This document shows, piece after piece, positions 18,048-25,609 of a stretch of DNA of 49,539 nucleotides. The translations under genes and the position numbers were made by a program. Position 1 is the first letter of the stretch. The number at the start of each line of letters is the position of its first letter. The DNA is from Kordia sp964351775 (GTDB taxonomy: Bacteria > Bacteroidota > Bacteroidia > Flavobacteriales > Flavobacteriaceae): NCBI GenBank assembly GCA_964351775.1, contig CAYGPQ010000023.1:1-49539 (forward strand). Direction: 5' to 3'. Under the pieces are notes generated by a model that was not told the DNA's origin, searched no databases, and saw nothing but the letters and a program-made list of their open reading frames with translations.

Positions 18048-18209
18048 ATGTTACACAAAATTTTAAACCTAAAAGGAGTAGAAGAAATCAAAAAAAGTCA
18101 ACAACAAAAAATCAATGGCGGACGTGCTAAATGTTTTAATGGTGGTATTTGTACTGACTGTGGACATCATTGTGCAGAAGTACAATGTTGCTATTGCGAT
18201 GATTTTTAA
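18048..18209 (+). CDS. GG-leader precursor peptide with Cys-rich core
   Basis: The 53-residue ORF begins MLHKILNLKGVEEIKKSQQQ and has the double-glycine leader end KINGG at 22-25, resembling bacteriocin-type leaders of Bacteroidota. The core of 28 residues has seven Cys, two adjacent His and two acidic residues at the end (CGHHC, CCYC pattern). A clear terminator follows and no modification or export gene is adjacent. Export by a C39-peptidase transporter encoded elsewhere is likely (inference). Confidence 0.75.
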   Translation: MLHKILNLKGVEEIKKSQQQKINGGRAKCFNGGICTDCGHHCAEVQCCYCDDF

Positions 18210-18225
18210 AAGAAATTAAAAAAGT

Positions 18226-18264
18226 AAAAGTTGCCTTCAAATTATTTTTTAGGCAACTTTTTTT
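18226..18264 (+). terminator. Terminator of the GG-leader peptide gene
   Basis: AAAAGTTGCCT and AGGCAACTTTT form an 11-bp stem and continue into T residues. It lies 17 bases after the peptide stop and also 3' of folP on the other strand. Confidence 0.85.
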
Positions 18265-18282
18265 ATCCACAAACAAAACTAA

Positions 18283-19110
18283 CTAATCAGAAAGCATTCC
18301 CAGTAATCTCACACATTCCATTGCTTCTTTTACATCGTGCGCACGCAAAATAGAAGCGCCATTTTGTAAAGCTATGGTATGCAACACCGAAGTTCCATTT
18401 AAGGCTTCTTGCGCAGAAGTTTCCAATACTTTATAAATCATGGATTTTCTTGAAACACCTGCAAGTATTGGGAAATCGAGCAGTTGAAATACTTCTAACT
18501 GTTTCAAAATCGTATAATTATGTGCAATCGTTTTTCCAAATCCAAAACCAGGATCAATTATAATATCATTAATTTTATGTGACGTTGCTTCCGCGATTTT
18601 CATAGAAAAATAATGAAGTAATTCTTTCACAATATCCGTGTACGAAGGATTTTGCTGCATAGTTTTCGGCGTTCCTTGTAGATGCATCATAATATAAGGT
18701 ACACCAAGTTCTCCAACTGTTTCCATCATTTGATCGTCCATATTTCCAGCAGAAATATCATTAATAATGGCGGCACCAATGGCAATCGCTTCTTTGGCAA
18801 CTTCACTTCGAAAAGTATCCACAGAAATGATGGTTCTAGGGAATTTTTTCAACATCAGTTCCACAATAGGAAGTAATCGTTTTTTTTCCTCCGTTTCAGA
18901 AACATCTGGAGCGTTTGGTCGCGAACTATATGCGCCAACATCAATAAAAGTGGCACCATCTACGAGCATTTTCTCTACTTGTGTTAAAATAGCAGCTTCG
19001 TTTTTGTACTTTCCACCATCATAAAAAGAATCAGGCGTTACATTCAAAATTCCCATTACTTTTGGCGTGTCCAAAGAAATCAATTGGCCTTTACAGTTTA
19101 TATTTTGCAT
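18283..19110 (-). CDS. folP: Dihydropteroate synthase
   Basis: Joins p-aminobenzoate to the pterin pyrophosphate in folate synthesis. The 275-residue TIM-barrel protein has GILNVTPDSFYDGGKY at 20-35, VDVGAYSSRPNAPDV, INDISAG, and the C-terminal GVSRKSMI and RAHDVKEA. It is upstream of cdaA on the same strand. Confidence 0.95.
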   Translation of the reverse strand: MQNINCKGQLISLDTPKVMGILNVTPDSFYDGGKYKNEAAILTQVEKMLVDGATFIDVGAYSSRPNAPDVSETEEKKRLLPIVELMLKKFPRTIISVDTFRSEVAKEAIAIGAAIINDISAGNMDDQMMETVGELGVPYIMMHLQGTPKTMQQNPSYTDIVKELLHYFSMKIAEATSHKINDIIIDPGFGFGKTIAHNYTILKQLEVFQLLDFPILAGVSRKSMIYKVLETSAQEALNGTSVLHTIALQNGASILRAHDVKEAMECVRLLGMLSD

Positions 19111-19151
19111 ATTATACCTTTACAACAAACTTATGTCTGTTTCTTTTTATA

Positions 19152-19312
19152 ATACCATTTTCACCTTAAAATTACTCACAAAAACTTGGGCTTTTTCCTT
19201 TATTCTTCAAAATAAAATGTAACCGTAGCTATGGCTATGCTTGCATTTTCTTTTTTGCCTAAAGAAAAAATAACTGCCTTTTTATTGAGTAATTTTAAAG
19301 CAAAACTGGTAT
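19152..19312. mobile_element. MITE-like hairpin element, 161 bp
   Basis: The ends ATACCATTTT...TTAAAATTACTCA (19152-19178) and TGAGTAATTTTAA...TGGTAT (19286-19312) are 27-base inverted repeats with a perfect 13-bp inner block. The interior continues to pair imperfectly up to an apex near 19229-19240 (TAGC-tatg-GCTA). No ORF is present. I could not define a target-site duplication. This is consistent with a miniature inverted-repeat element lying 5' of folP. Confidence 0.6.
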
Positions 19313-19390
19313 AAACGTTTAAAATAGAGATTTTCAATAGCATCACAACTTCACATGCTTTGTTGTGGTATTGTTGTATACATAATTGGA

Positions 19391-19418
19391 TTGCAGCTAA
19401 TTACAATTCATAAATTTG
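19391..19418 (+). promoter_or_regulatory. Promoter of the lanthipeptide-like precursor
   Basis: TTG at 19391-19393, 17 bases, TAAATTTG at 19411-19418: exact consensus, about 68 bases before the peptide start. Confidence 0.7.
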
Positions 19419-19485
19419 GAGAAATGTTTTCTCTTGTGATATGAATGTTTGAGTATCTTTAAGAGAACAATTAAAATAATAGATC

Positions 19486-19641
19486 ATGAGAAAAAGAAAT
19501 TTAAAGTCGTTAAAATTGAACAAAGAGTCAATTTCGACATTGGCAAATCTTAAAGGTGGAAAAAACGCGCCAGTAGATTCAAATCAAGGGTCACAACATG
19601 ATTCAAGATGCGGGTATTCTTGTACGCCAGCATTGTGTTAA
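19486..19641 (+). CDS. Lanthipeptide-like precursor peptide
   Basis: The 51-residue ORF has the leader MRKRNLKSLKLNKESISTL followed by a double glycine at 24-25, matching the basic LNKxSIS leader type of Bacteroidota class I lanthipeptide-like precursors. The core after GG holds several Ser and Thr and ends CGYSCTPALC, where Ser/Thr and three Cys could form thioether rings (inference). It has its own promoter and terminator. No LanB, LanC or transporter is nearby. Confidence 0.75.
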   Translation: MRKRNLKSLKLNKESISTLANLKGGKNAPVDSNQGSQHDSRCGYSCTPALC

Positions 19642-19664
19642 GCTCCTAAAAACAAGCTTGAATA

Positions 19665-19714
19665 GAGAGGTTTTCTGAAAAGTTTTTAAAATTTTTCAGA
19701 AAAACTCTTTTTTT
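19665..19714 (+). terminator. Terminator of the lanthipeptide-like precursor
   Basis: GAGAGGTTTTCTGAAAA pairs with TTTTCAGAAAAACTC, followed by seven T. Confidence 0.85.
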
Positions 19715-19772
19715 GAATGTTCTGGTGAGTTTTGTATAAATATGCAATCTTTTTCTGATTGAAATTTGACTT

Positions 19773-20081
19773 CTATCCTACTCCAAATTGCAAAAAAACA
19801 GAAAGCACAAATCGAAATATAAAACCAATACAACCCAAAGCGGCAATCCAAAATTGATAGTTTCTAACTTTTATTCTAATCGAGCTAAGAATTAAAAAAA
19901 GAACCGTTGCCATAAATAATACGAATGCAATGAGTTCAAAACAAACCATTACGGTCATAAAACGAGTCGTATCTTGCGTAAGCGAATTAAAATTAATGGT
20001 CATAAAAAATTCTACTATGAAAATGATAAAGATCCAAATCATAAAGTGAAATGCCCATTTGTTGTAGTTGCAATTTTTCAT
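19773..20081 (-). CDS. Small membrane protein, three hydrophobic segments
   Basis: No family recognised. The 102-residue protein has hydrophobic segments at about 12-30, 42-66 and 76-98. It follows the DUF2975 gene by 31 bases on the same strand and is probably co-transcribed with it. Homologues of the neighbour usually pair with an XRE regulator, but this protein is not one. Confidence 0.6.
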   Translation of the reverse strand: MKNCNYNKWAFHFMIWIFIIFIVEFFMTINFNSLTQDTTRFMTVMVCFELIAFVLFMATVLFLILSSIRIKVRNYQFWIAALGCIGFIFRFVLSVFLQFGVG

Positions 20082-20112
20082 TGTTTTTAAAATACTATAT
20101 AGATTGATGATT

Positions 20113-20646
20113 CTATTGATTGTTAGCTAATTGAATGTCCAAACTTCTTTTGAATATGATTACTAAGACAAAAACCATTCCTGCTAAAAAGATATATTCA
20201 CTTGTGATATACTCTGGAGCAATTCCTGCATATTTTTCTAAAATGGCTACGTGTAAGTTGTGCAATATCGCAATAACCAAAACACCAAAAATGGTATAAC
20301 TTATTTTCTGTACTAATCCTAAAACAGTGGTACTATAAAGTTTTTCTAGGTTGGTGGAACTCAGCAATTTTGTAGCAAATAAGGCAATGTACGCTTGCAA
20401 GAGATATAACAAAATGTAATAAAAGACAATCGCTGTATAATTTATAAAACTATAGTTTTCATAGCGTGACAAATCCATGCCGCGATACAAATTTTTCGCA
20501 GCTTCCGAATTATTCATACTGACACCAAAAGACATGATAATAGCTCCTGCTTTTATTAATAAACCAATAAAGACAAGCCATGCAAGGAAACGCATGACTT
20601 TTAATAAGAGTTCCGTTTTTGAATTCATGAAGTAATTTTTTTTCAA
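20113..20646 (-). CDS. DUF2975 family membrane protein
   Basis: The 177-residue protein has four membrane segments (about 15-38, 68-95, 108-130, 147-166) with the pattern of DUF2975 proteins. The likely start is the second methionine (MNSKTELLLK), because homologues begin with a short polar stretch before the first membrane segment. Function is unknown. Confidence 0.65.
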   Translation of the reverse strand: MKKNYFMNSKTELLLKVMRFLAWLVFIGLLIKAGAIIMSFGVSMNNSEAAKNLYRGMDLSRYENYSFINYTAIVFYYILLYLLQAYIALFATKLLSSTNLEKLYSTTVLGLVQKISYTIFGVLVIAILHNLHVAILEKYAGIAPEYITSEYIFLAGMVFVLVIIFKRSLDIQLANNQ

Positions 20647-20740
20647 AGAACAGTATTTTTTTTATTTTTAATTACGGTTTTACAGTTTCAATCGTTCCAA
20701 ATACTCTAAATTAAAATAGCATGTCAATTTAACTGGAATA

Positions 20741-20827
20741 CTACGAAGAAGTCAGCACCTTGTTGAATTCACCAATCAATTCCGAAATGTCTTCTCCTAT
20801 CCTACTTTTTACTTCGGCAGTGAACAT
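20741..20827 (-). pseudogene. Possible gene remnant or 28-residue ORF
   Basis: Minus-strand frame reads MFTAEVKSRIGEDISELIGE and a further eight residues to a stop. The composition (amphipathic, charged helix) looks like genuine protein rather than random AT-rich sequence. A TAA lies two codons upstream, and it starts 18 bases after the preceding lipoprotein stop. It could be the tail of a decayed gene or a real microprotein. Confidence 0.25.
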
Positions 20828-20845
20828 GTGTTACTGTTTAGCAAT

Positions 20846-21217
20846 TTATTCTTCTATTTTCCTTTTGAGAAACACCTTTTTATTTTTTTCAACCGTAAAA
20901 CTGATGTTATTTTCATCTATCCAATTGACCGTATAGGTTCCTTCACCTGCAATATTTTTTTCAGATCCAAACCACAATACTTTTGTAGCTTCATCGTACG
21001 TCCATTTTCCGGTTCGATTGGTAGTTTCAGGAGAATTTCCGCCTTTGAGTGTACCATCTTCTAAAAACTCCATCCAACGTCCTTCCATGTCTTCATCGAT
21101 TCCGTCTGGACTTTCTAGTTTGTAAAGTTCCCACTTTCCAACCATGGAATCTGTTGTTTGACAAGCTAAAAAACTACTGATACAAACGGTTAAAATGATC
21201 ACTTTTAGATAATTCAT
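20846..21217 (-). CDS. Lipocalin-like lipoprotein
   Basis: The 123-residue protein has a lipoprotein signal ending in FLAC (Cys19) and then MVGKWELYKLES...WMEFLEDGTLKGG...GKWTYDEATKVLW, the pattern of small lipocalin-like domains common in Bacteroidota lipoproteins. Role unknown, outer or inner membrane anchored. Confidence 0.65.
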   Translation of the reverse strand: MNYLKVIILTVCISSFLACQTTDSMVGKWELYKLESPDGIDEDMEGRWMEFLEDGTLKGGNSPETTNRTGKWTYDEATKVLWFGSEKNIAGEGTYTVNWIDENNISFTVEKNKKVFLKRKIEE

Positions 21218-21387
21218 GCTGTTGATTATTTATGATTATATTTTCTTTATAAATTGATTTTTATCTGCTTTTGAGTAGCTAAGATCAGTATTTTTCTTTA
21301 GATATTCTGGCAATAAACTTTACTAATTTATGAAATTGTGTAAAACTTGTGCTTTTGGTTAATTTTTATGTGCAATTGAAGCTTATA

Positions 21388-21420
21388 AAAAAAGCGAGCC
21401 ATCACGACTCGCTTTTACTT
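21388..21420 (-). terminator. Terminator of the RimK fusion gene
   Basis: AAAAGCGAG and CTCGCTTTT pair around a nine-base loop. On the minus strand the stem is followed by TTTTTTT. Confidence 0.85.
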
Positions 21421-21438
21421 TTTATTGTATCAGATCGT

Positions 21439-22818
21439 TTACTCATGCTTGAATTTCAATTTCTTCTCAATGGCTTCTATCATAACGTTTGCAATGTCTA
21501 ATCCTGTAGCATTTTCAATTCCTTCCAATCCTGGAGACGAATTTACTTCTAGCAATAACGGTCCTTTGTTAGAACGAATGATATCTACTCCTGCCACTGG
21601 CAAACCTAATATCTTAGCCGCTTTGACCGCCAATTTACGCTCTTCTAAGGTAACTTTTATTTTAGAAGCCGTACCACCTTGATGAATGTTGGCTCTGAAT
21701 TCGCCTTTTGCAGCTTGACGCTGCATGGAAGCCACCACTTTTCCGTTGACCACAAAACAACGAATGTCTTGTCCGTTCGCTTCTTTGATGAATTCCTGTA
21801 CTAAAATGTTTGTTTTTACACTTTTAAACGCATTGATTACACTTTCTGCAGCTTTGGTAGTTTCAGCCAACACTACGCCTTTTCCTTGCGTACTTTCCAA
21901 TAGTTTGATGATTAACGGCGCGCCATTGACCATTTTGATTAAATCTTTGGTGTCCAATGGCGAATTTGCAAATCCTGTAATAGGAATGTGAATATCATGC
22001 TTGGCAAATATTTGTGTTGCTTGTAGTTTATCTCTCGATTGTGTAATGGCCTCCGCAGAGTTTAAACAATAGGTGCCCATGGCATCAAATTGGCGCAATA
22101 ACGCACAAGCATAAAATGTGACCGCAGGTTTGATTCTTGGGATAATTGCGTCAAATTCGTCTACAATATTTCCACCACGATACCGAACTTGTGGTTCGTT
22201 GGCATCAAACTTCATGTATGCTTGCTCTACATTTAAGAACACCATTTCGTGTCCTCTAGCAATTCCCGCTTCCATGATGCGTTTGTTGCTAAACAAAGTT
22301 GGATTACTGGCTAATACCGCAATTTTTAATCCTGTTTTTTCTTTGTTTAAATGCTGGAATTTTTCTTGAATTTCTTCATCAGAAAAATCAGTTGCGAGAT
22401 AGGCAGCAGACGGATTTACAATAAAACGATGGTTTAAAGCTTCACGTCCCAACAACATTCTAAACTCCATTGCATCCCGATTGGCAAGCGTAAGTTCTAT
22501 TTCAAAGGTGTCCTCTCCAACTTTTACAGGAGTTTTGATCACATAGCGTACTTCCGAAATACCACTTGAGCTTTTGACTAAACGTTTGTCATACACTTTT
22601 GCAAGACATTTGATGCTCATACTACGATTTTCCTGAATTGGATTGACTTCAAAACTTACCCAATCTTCATTTCCTTTTTCTTTCAGTTTTATGTTATTGG
22701 CTTGAATTGAAGATGTTTTTGCTCCAGAATCTACACGTGCTTTGATTGCTGGAATTGCTAAATCTTCAAATACACACCATTCTTCACTACCAATAATTTT
22801 TAATGTTGTTGAATTCAA
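21439..22818 (-). CDS. rimK: RimB-like zinc protease domain fused to RimK-type ATP-grasp ligase
   Basis: Residues 1-145 match the RimB/PF05618 retropepsin-like family (ARVDSGAKTSSIQA with Asp30; LLGREAL). Residues 165-455 are a RimK-type ATP-grasp ligase (SRDKLQATQIFAKHDIPI-like region, KLLESTQGKGVVL, VQEFIKEANGQDIRCFVV, GVDIIRSNKGPLLLEVNSSPGLEGIE). RimK adds glutamate residues to ribosomal protein S6 or small molecules, and RimB trims them. The fusion puts both activities in one chain. It follows the GNAT-nitrilase gene by 36 bases on the same strand. Confidence 0.88.
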   Translation of the reverse strand: MNSTTLKIIGSEEWCVFEDLAIPAIKARVDSGAKTSSIQANNIKLKEKGNEDWVSFEVNPIQENRSMSIKCLAKVYDKRLVKSSSGISEVRYVIKTPVKVGEDTFEIELTLANRDAMEFRMLLGREALNHRFIVNPSAAYLATDFSDEEIQEKFQHLNKEKTGLKIAVLASNPTLFSNKRIMEAGIARGHEMVFLNVEQAYMKFDANEPQVRYRGGNIVDEFDAIIPRIKPAVTFYACALLRQFDAMGTYCLNSAEAITQSRDKLQATQIFAKHDIHIPITGFANSPLDTKDLIKMVNGAPLIIKLLESTQGKGVVLAETTKAAESVINAFKSVKTNILVQEFIKEANGQDIRCFVVNGKVVASMQRQAAKGEFRANIHQGGTASKIKVTLEERKLAVKAAKILGLPVAGVDIIRSNKGPLLLEVNSSPGLEGIENATGLDIANVMIEAIEKKLKFKHE

Positions 22819-22854
22819 ATTGTTCTTTTATTTTTTATGAAATTAATTGTTTTA

Positions 22855-24381
22855 TTATTTTTTTCGGAGTTCAAATAGGTCTTTTCTTCGATCTCTTAGG
22901 TTTTTGACCGCACCAAATTGATTGAGTTCTCGCAATAGATCAATGTCTACATCTGCGATGAGAATCATTTCTGTATTTGGAGTCGCTTCTGCTTTGATTC
23001 CATTGGTTGGAAACGAAAAGTCACAGGGCGTAAATACCATGGATTGTGCAAATTGAATGTCCATGTTTTGCACTTTTGGTAAGTTACCAACACTTCCAGC
23101 AATGGCTACATAACATTCGTTTTCAATGGCGCGCGCTTGCGAACAATGACGAACTCTAGAATAACCGTTTTGTGTATCTGTCAAGAAAGGCACAAATAAG
23201 ATGTCCATTCCTTCATCGGCTAAGAGGCGACTGAGTTCTGGAAATTCTGAATCATAACAGATGAGCACTCCAATTTTACCACAATCGGTATCAAACGTTT
23301 TGAGCGAACTTCCGCCTTGCATTCCCCAAACTTTTGCTTCGTCGGGCGTGACATGGAGTTTTTCGTAGCGTTCCACAGTTCCATCACGTTTGCACAAATA
23401 TCCTACGTTGTATAGTTTTCCATCGCGCATTTCGGGCATACTTCCTGATATGATATTGATGTTGTACGAGATAGAAAATTCCGAAAACTTTTTGACAATC
23501 AGTTCTGTATGCTTCGCCAATTCGCGTATGGCATCAGGTGTTGACAAATGGTTGTCTTTAGCCATGAGTGGGGCATTGAAGAATTCTGGAAACAGTGCAA
23601 AGTCAGAGCGATATCCTGCAACGGCATCAATGAAAAATTCAGCTTGTTGTAATAATTCCTCTAAATCTTTATACGGACGCATTTGCCATTGAATCAACCC
23701 TAAGCGCACAATTTTTTTCTTAGTAGTGGCTTTTTTGTTCGGTTTTTCATAATAAATGTTATCCCATTTCATTAATACCGCAAATTCATTGGAAGCTGCA
23801 TCACCTTCTAGATATCCTTTCATCACTTTTGCAGGATGGAAGTCGTTTGATATTTGAAAGTTGAGTACAGAATCGTTGATTTCTTTGCGCTTTACTTTTT
23901 CGATGTATTCTTTTGGACTTAATGTATCCGCATAGTTATGATAGTTGGGAATTCTTCCACCAAATACAATTCCTTTTAAGTTGAGTTTTTCACATAATTC
24001 CTTTCGGTAATCGTATAAGCGTCTTCCCAAGCGCAATCCTCTGAATTCTGGTTTGATAAATACGTCAATTCCGTATAATACATCGCCGTCATCGGTGTGT
24101 GAGTCAAACGTATAACCTTGCGTAACTTCTTTGTAGGTATGTGAACCTTCAAGTGAATTGTAATCAACAATAATAGACAATGCGCAACCTGCTAATTGTC
24201 CATTAATTTTGATCACCACTTGACCTTCTGAGAATTTATTGATTAAGGTTTTTATTTGGGATTCTTGCCAATATGAGTTAGGCATATTTTTGTATGCCAT
24301 AATCATGGCTGATTTCAATTCTTGATAATCATCTAGATTTAAGAATTGAAGCTCAATATTCTCTATGTTTGTTGTTTCCAT
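22855..24381 (-). CDS. GNAT acetyltransferase fused to nitrilase-family amidohydrolase
   Basis: The 508-residue protein has a GNAT domain at about 9-145 (GIDVFIKPEFRGLRLGRRL acetyl-CoA loop) and a carbon-nitrogen hydrolase at about 224-505 with Glu266 (FPEFFNAP), Lys341 (YEKLHVTP) and Cys375 (LICYDSEFPE), the full catalytic triad. This fusion is known in Bacteroidota, and the substrate is unassigned. Because it lies close to the polyamine genes and on the same strand, an amide of a polyamine-like amine is a possible substrate (inference). Confidence 0.88.
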   Translation of the reverse strand: METTNIENIELQFLNLDDYQELKSAMIMAYKNMPNSYWQESQIKTLINKFSEGQVVIKINGQLAGCALSIIVDYNSLEGSHTYKEVTQGYTFDSHTDDGDVLYGIDVFIKPEFRGLRLGRRLYDYRKELCEKLNLKGIVFGGRIPNYHNYADTLSPKEYIEKVKRKEINDSVLNFQISNDFHPAKVMKGYLEGDAASNEFAVLMKWDNIYYEKPNKKATTKKKIVRLGLIQWQMRPYKDLEELLQQAEFFIDAVAGYRSDFALFPEFFNAPLMAKDNHLSTPDAIRELAKHTELIVKKFSEFSISYNINIISGSMPEMRDGKLYNVGYLCKRDGTVERYEKLHVTPDEAKVWGMQGGSSLKTFDTDCGKIGVLICYDSEFPELSRLLADEGMDILFVPFLTDTQNGYSRVRHCSQARAIENECYVAIAGSVGNLPKVQNMDIQFAQSMVFTPCDFSFPTNGIKAEATPNTEMILIADVDIDLLRELNQFGAVKNLRDRRKDLFELRKK

Positions 24382-24423
24382 TGTTTTATTTGCAAATGAT
24401 TGAGCTCATTTTGCAAGGTATCT

Positions 24424-24840
24424 TCAAGTGTTTAAAAAGATTTCTGTGTTGTTTTTAAAGCTTTTAAATTCTACCATATATCCATCTGGATCTTTTACGA
24501 AGAATGATATATGTTCGCCAGCTTTGTTTTCTAAAAAGGTAACTTCCGTTGTTACTTCCATATCCATTGAGAATAGTTTTGTGTACAATTTTCCCCAAAT
24601 TTCCGTGTCCACAATCACACCAAAGTGAAACGATGGCAATACTTGTCCACTAAGTCTGTAATTTTTAAAGTCAAAGTTGAATGAACCTGCATTGGTAAAT
24701 GTGAGTTGATTTCCGTACAAGTTAATATCTACCCAGCTATCGGTTCCTCTTCCTTGAGTAGCTCCAAGTTTAGAAACATAAAATTCTTTTGTTTTTTCAA
24801 TGTCGTCACAAGGTAGTGCGAGATGGAATGCTGCTTTCAT
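24424..24840 (-). CDS. VOC family protein (glyoxalase/bleomycin-resistance fold)
   Basis: The 138-residue protein begins FHLALPCDDIEKTKEFYVSKLG and ends in FFVKDPDGYMVEFKSFKN, the two half-motifs of the vicinal oxygen chelate fold with metal-ligand positions His6 and Glu near the C-terminus. Substrate unknown. It starts 3 bases after the Nudix stop, so the two are co-translated. Confidence 0.85.
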   Translation of the reverse strand: MKAAFHLALPCDDIEKTKEFYVSKLGATQGRGTDSWVDINLYGNQLTFTNAGSFNFDFKNYRLSGQVLPSFHFGVIVDTEIWGKLYTKLFSMDMEVTTEVTFLENKAGEHISFFVKDPDGYMVEFKSFKNNTEIFLNT

Positions 24841-24842
24841 AG

Positions 24843-25259
24843 TTATAGAATTTTAATTTTTTTGCTGTTTTTTTTAAAATATGCCTTTGCTGCTTTTTTA
24901 TCTTCAGTGTCTAAAAAGGGCAACGCATTTTTCCAATGTATCCAGTATACGTCTTTAAATTTTGCGGGCTCTAAAACACTAAATTCATTTGTTTTTACAC
25001 GCAACATAAAGTGATGCTTCATGATAATATGTATATCCTTATGTATGGCATACGATTGTACATGCAGCAATTTATGTTTACTAATTCTTAATCCAATTTC
25101 TTCTTCTGTTTCCCTTACCAAGCTTTCTTCAAAAGATTCATTCTTTTTTTTTACACCGCCTGGAAACGTCAGTTGTTTTTCTTTACTAACTTTTTCAATA
25201 ACAAGAAGTTGCGTGTCATTTACAGCAAGCAAACGTGTTTTATGAATAATTTTCATCAC
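24843..25259 (-). CDS. Nudix hydrolase
   Basis: The Nudix box GGVKKKNESFEESLVRETEE-EIGL fits GX5EX7REUXEEXGU at about residues 34-56 of 138, placing catalytic glutamates correctly. Members cleave nucleoside-diphosphate derivatives; the substrate is unknown. It lies in the polyamine gene run, 5 bases from the acidic protein gene upstream. Confidence 0.88.
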   Translation of the reverse strand: MMKIIHKTRLLAVNDTQLLVIEKVSKEKQLTFPGGVKKKNESFEESLVRETEEEIGLRISKHKLLHVQSYAIHKDIHIIMKHHFMLRVKTNEFSVLEPAKFKDVYWIHWKNALPFLDTEDKKAAKAYFKKNSKKIKIL

Positions 25260-25264
25260 ATATA

Positions 25265-25591
25265 CTAAAAGTCACTATCCTCTTCTTCTTCATCAGCTAC
25301 ATCAGGTGCTTGTACTGCATTTGGATCGTCGTCTTCAAAATCTTCATAATCATCTTCATCATAGTTTTCCATCGTTTTTTCTAACTTCACACTTACTTTT
25401 ACTAAGTATTTTGTGTCGCCCGAGATCACTTCTACCGCTTCCACAGATTCACCTTGGGCATTTTTAAATTTTATAATATGATTTTCGTCATAACCGAAAG
25501 GATATTTATCTACTAATAGTCCTAAGATTTCGGGTGTTAATTTTTTAAAGTCTACGATGACACGTTTTAAATTGTCTCTTTTAGGTTGCAT
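25265..25591 (-). CDS. Acidic-tailed conserved protein
   Basis: No family recognised. The 108-residue protein has a compact N-terminal part (NLKRVIVDFKKLTPEILGLLV, residues 6-70) and a very acidic tail from about 76 (DEDDYEDFEDDD and EEEEDSDF). Such tails suggest a chaperone-like or binding-blocking role, which is only inference. It sits between the deoxyhypusine-synthase-like and Nudix genes with short gaps. Confidence 0.6.
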   Translation of the reverse strand: MQPKRDNLKRVIVDFKKLTPEILGLLVDKYPFGYDENHIIKFKNAQGESVEAVEVISGDTKYLVKVSVKLEKTMENYDEDDYEDFEDDDPNAVQAPDVADEEEEDSDF

Positions 25592-25609
25592 GGTATGTTT
25601 ATTTTTAAT

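Noticed and set aside
20828..21064. 78-residue plus-strand ORF
   Set aside because: It is antisense to the lipocalin-like lipoprotein and has no features of its own.
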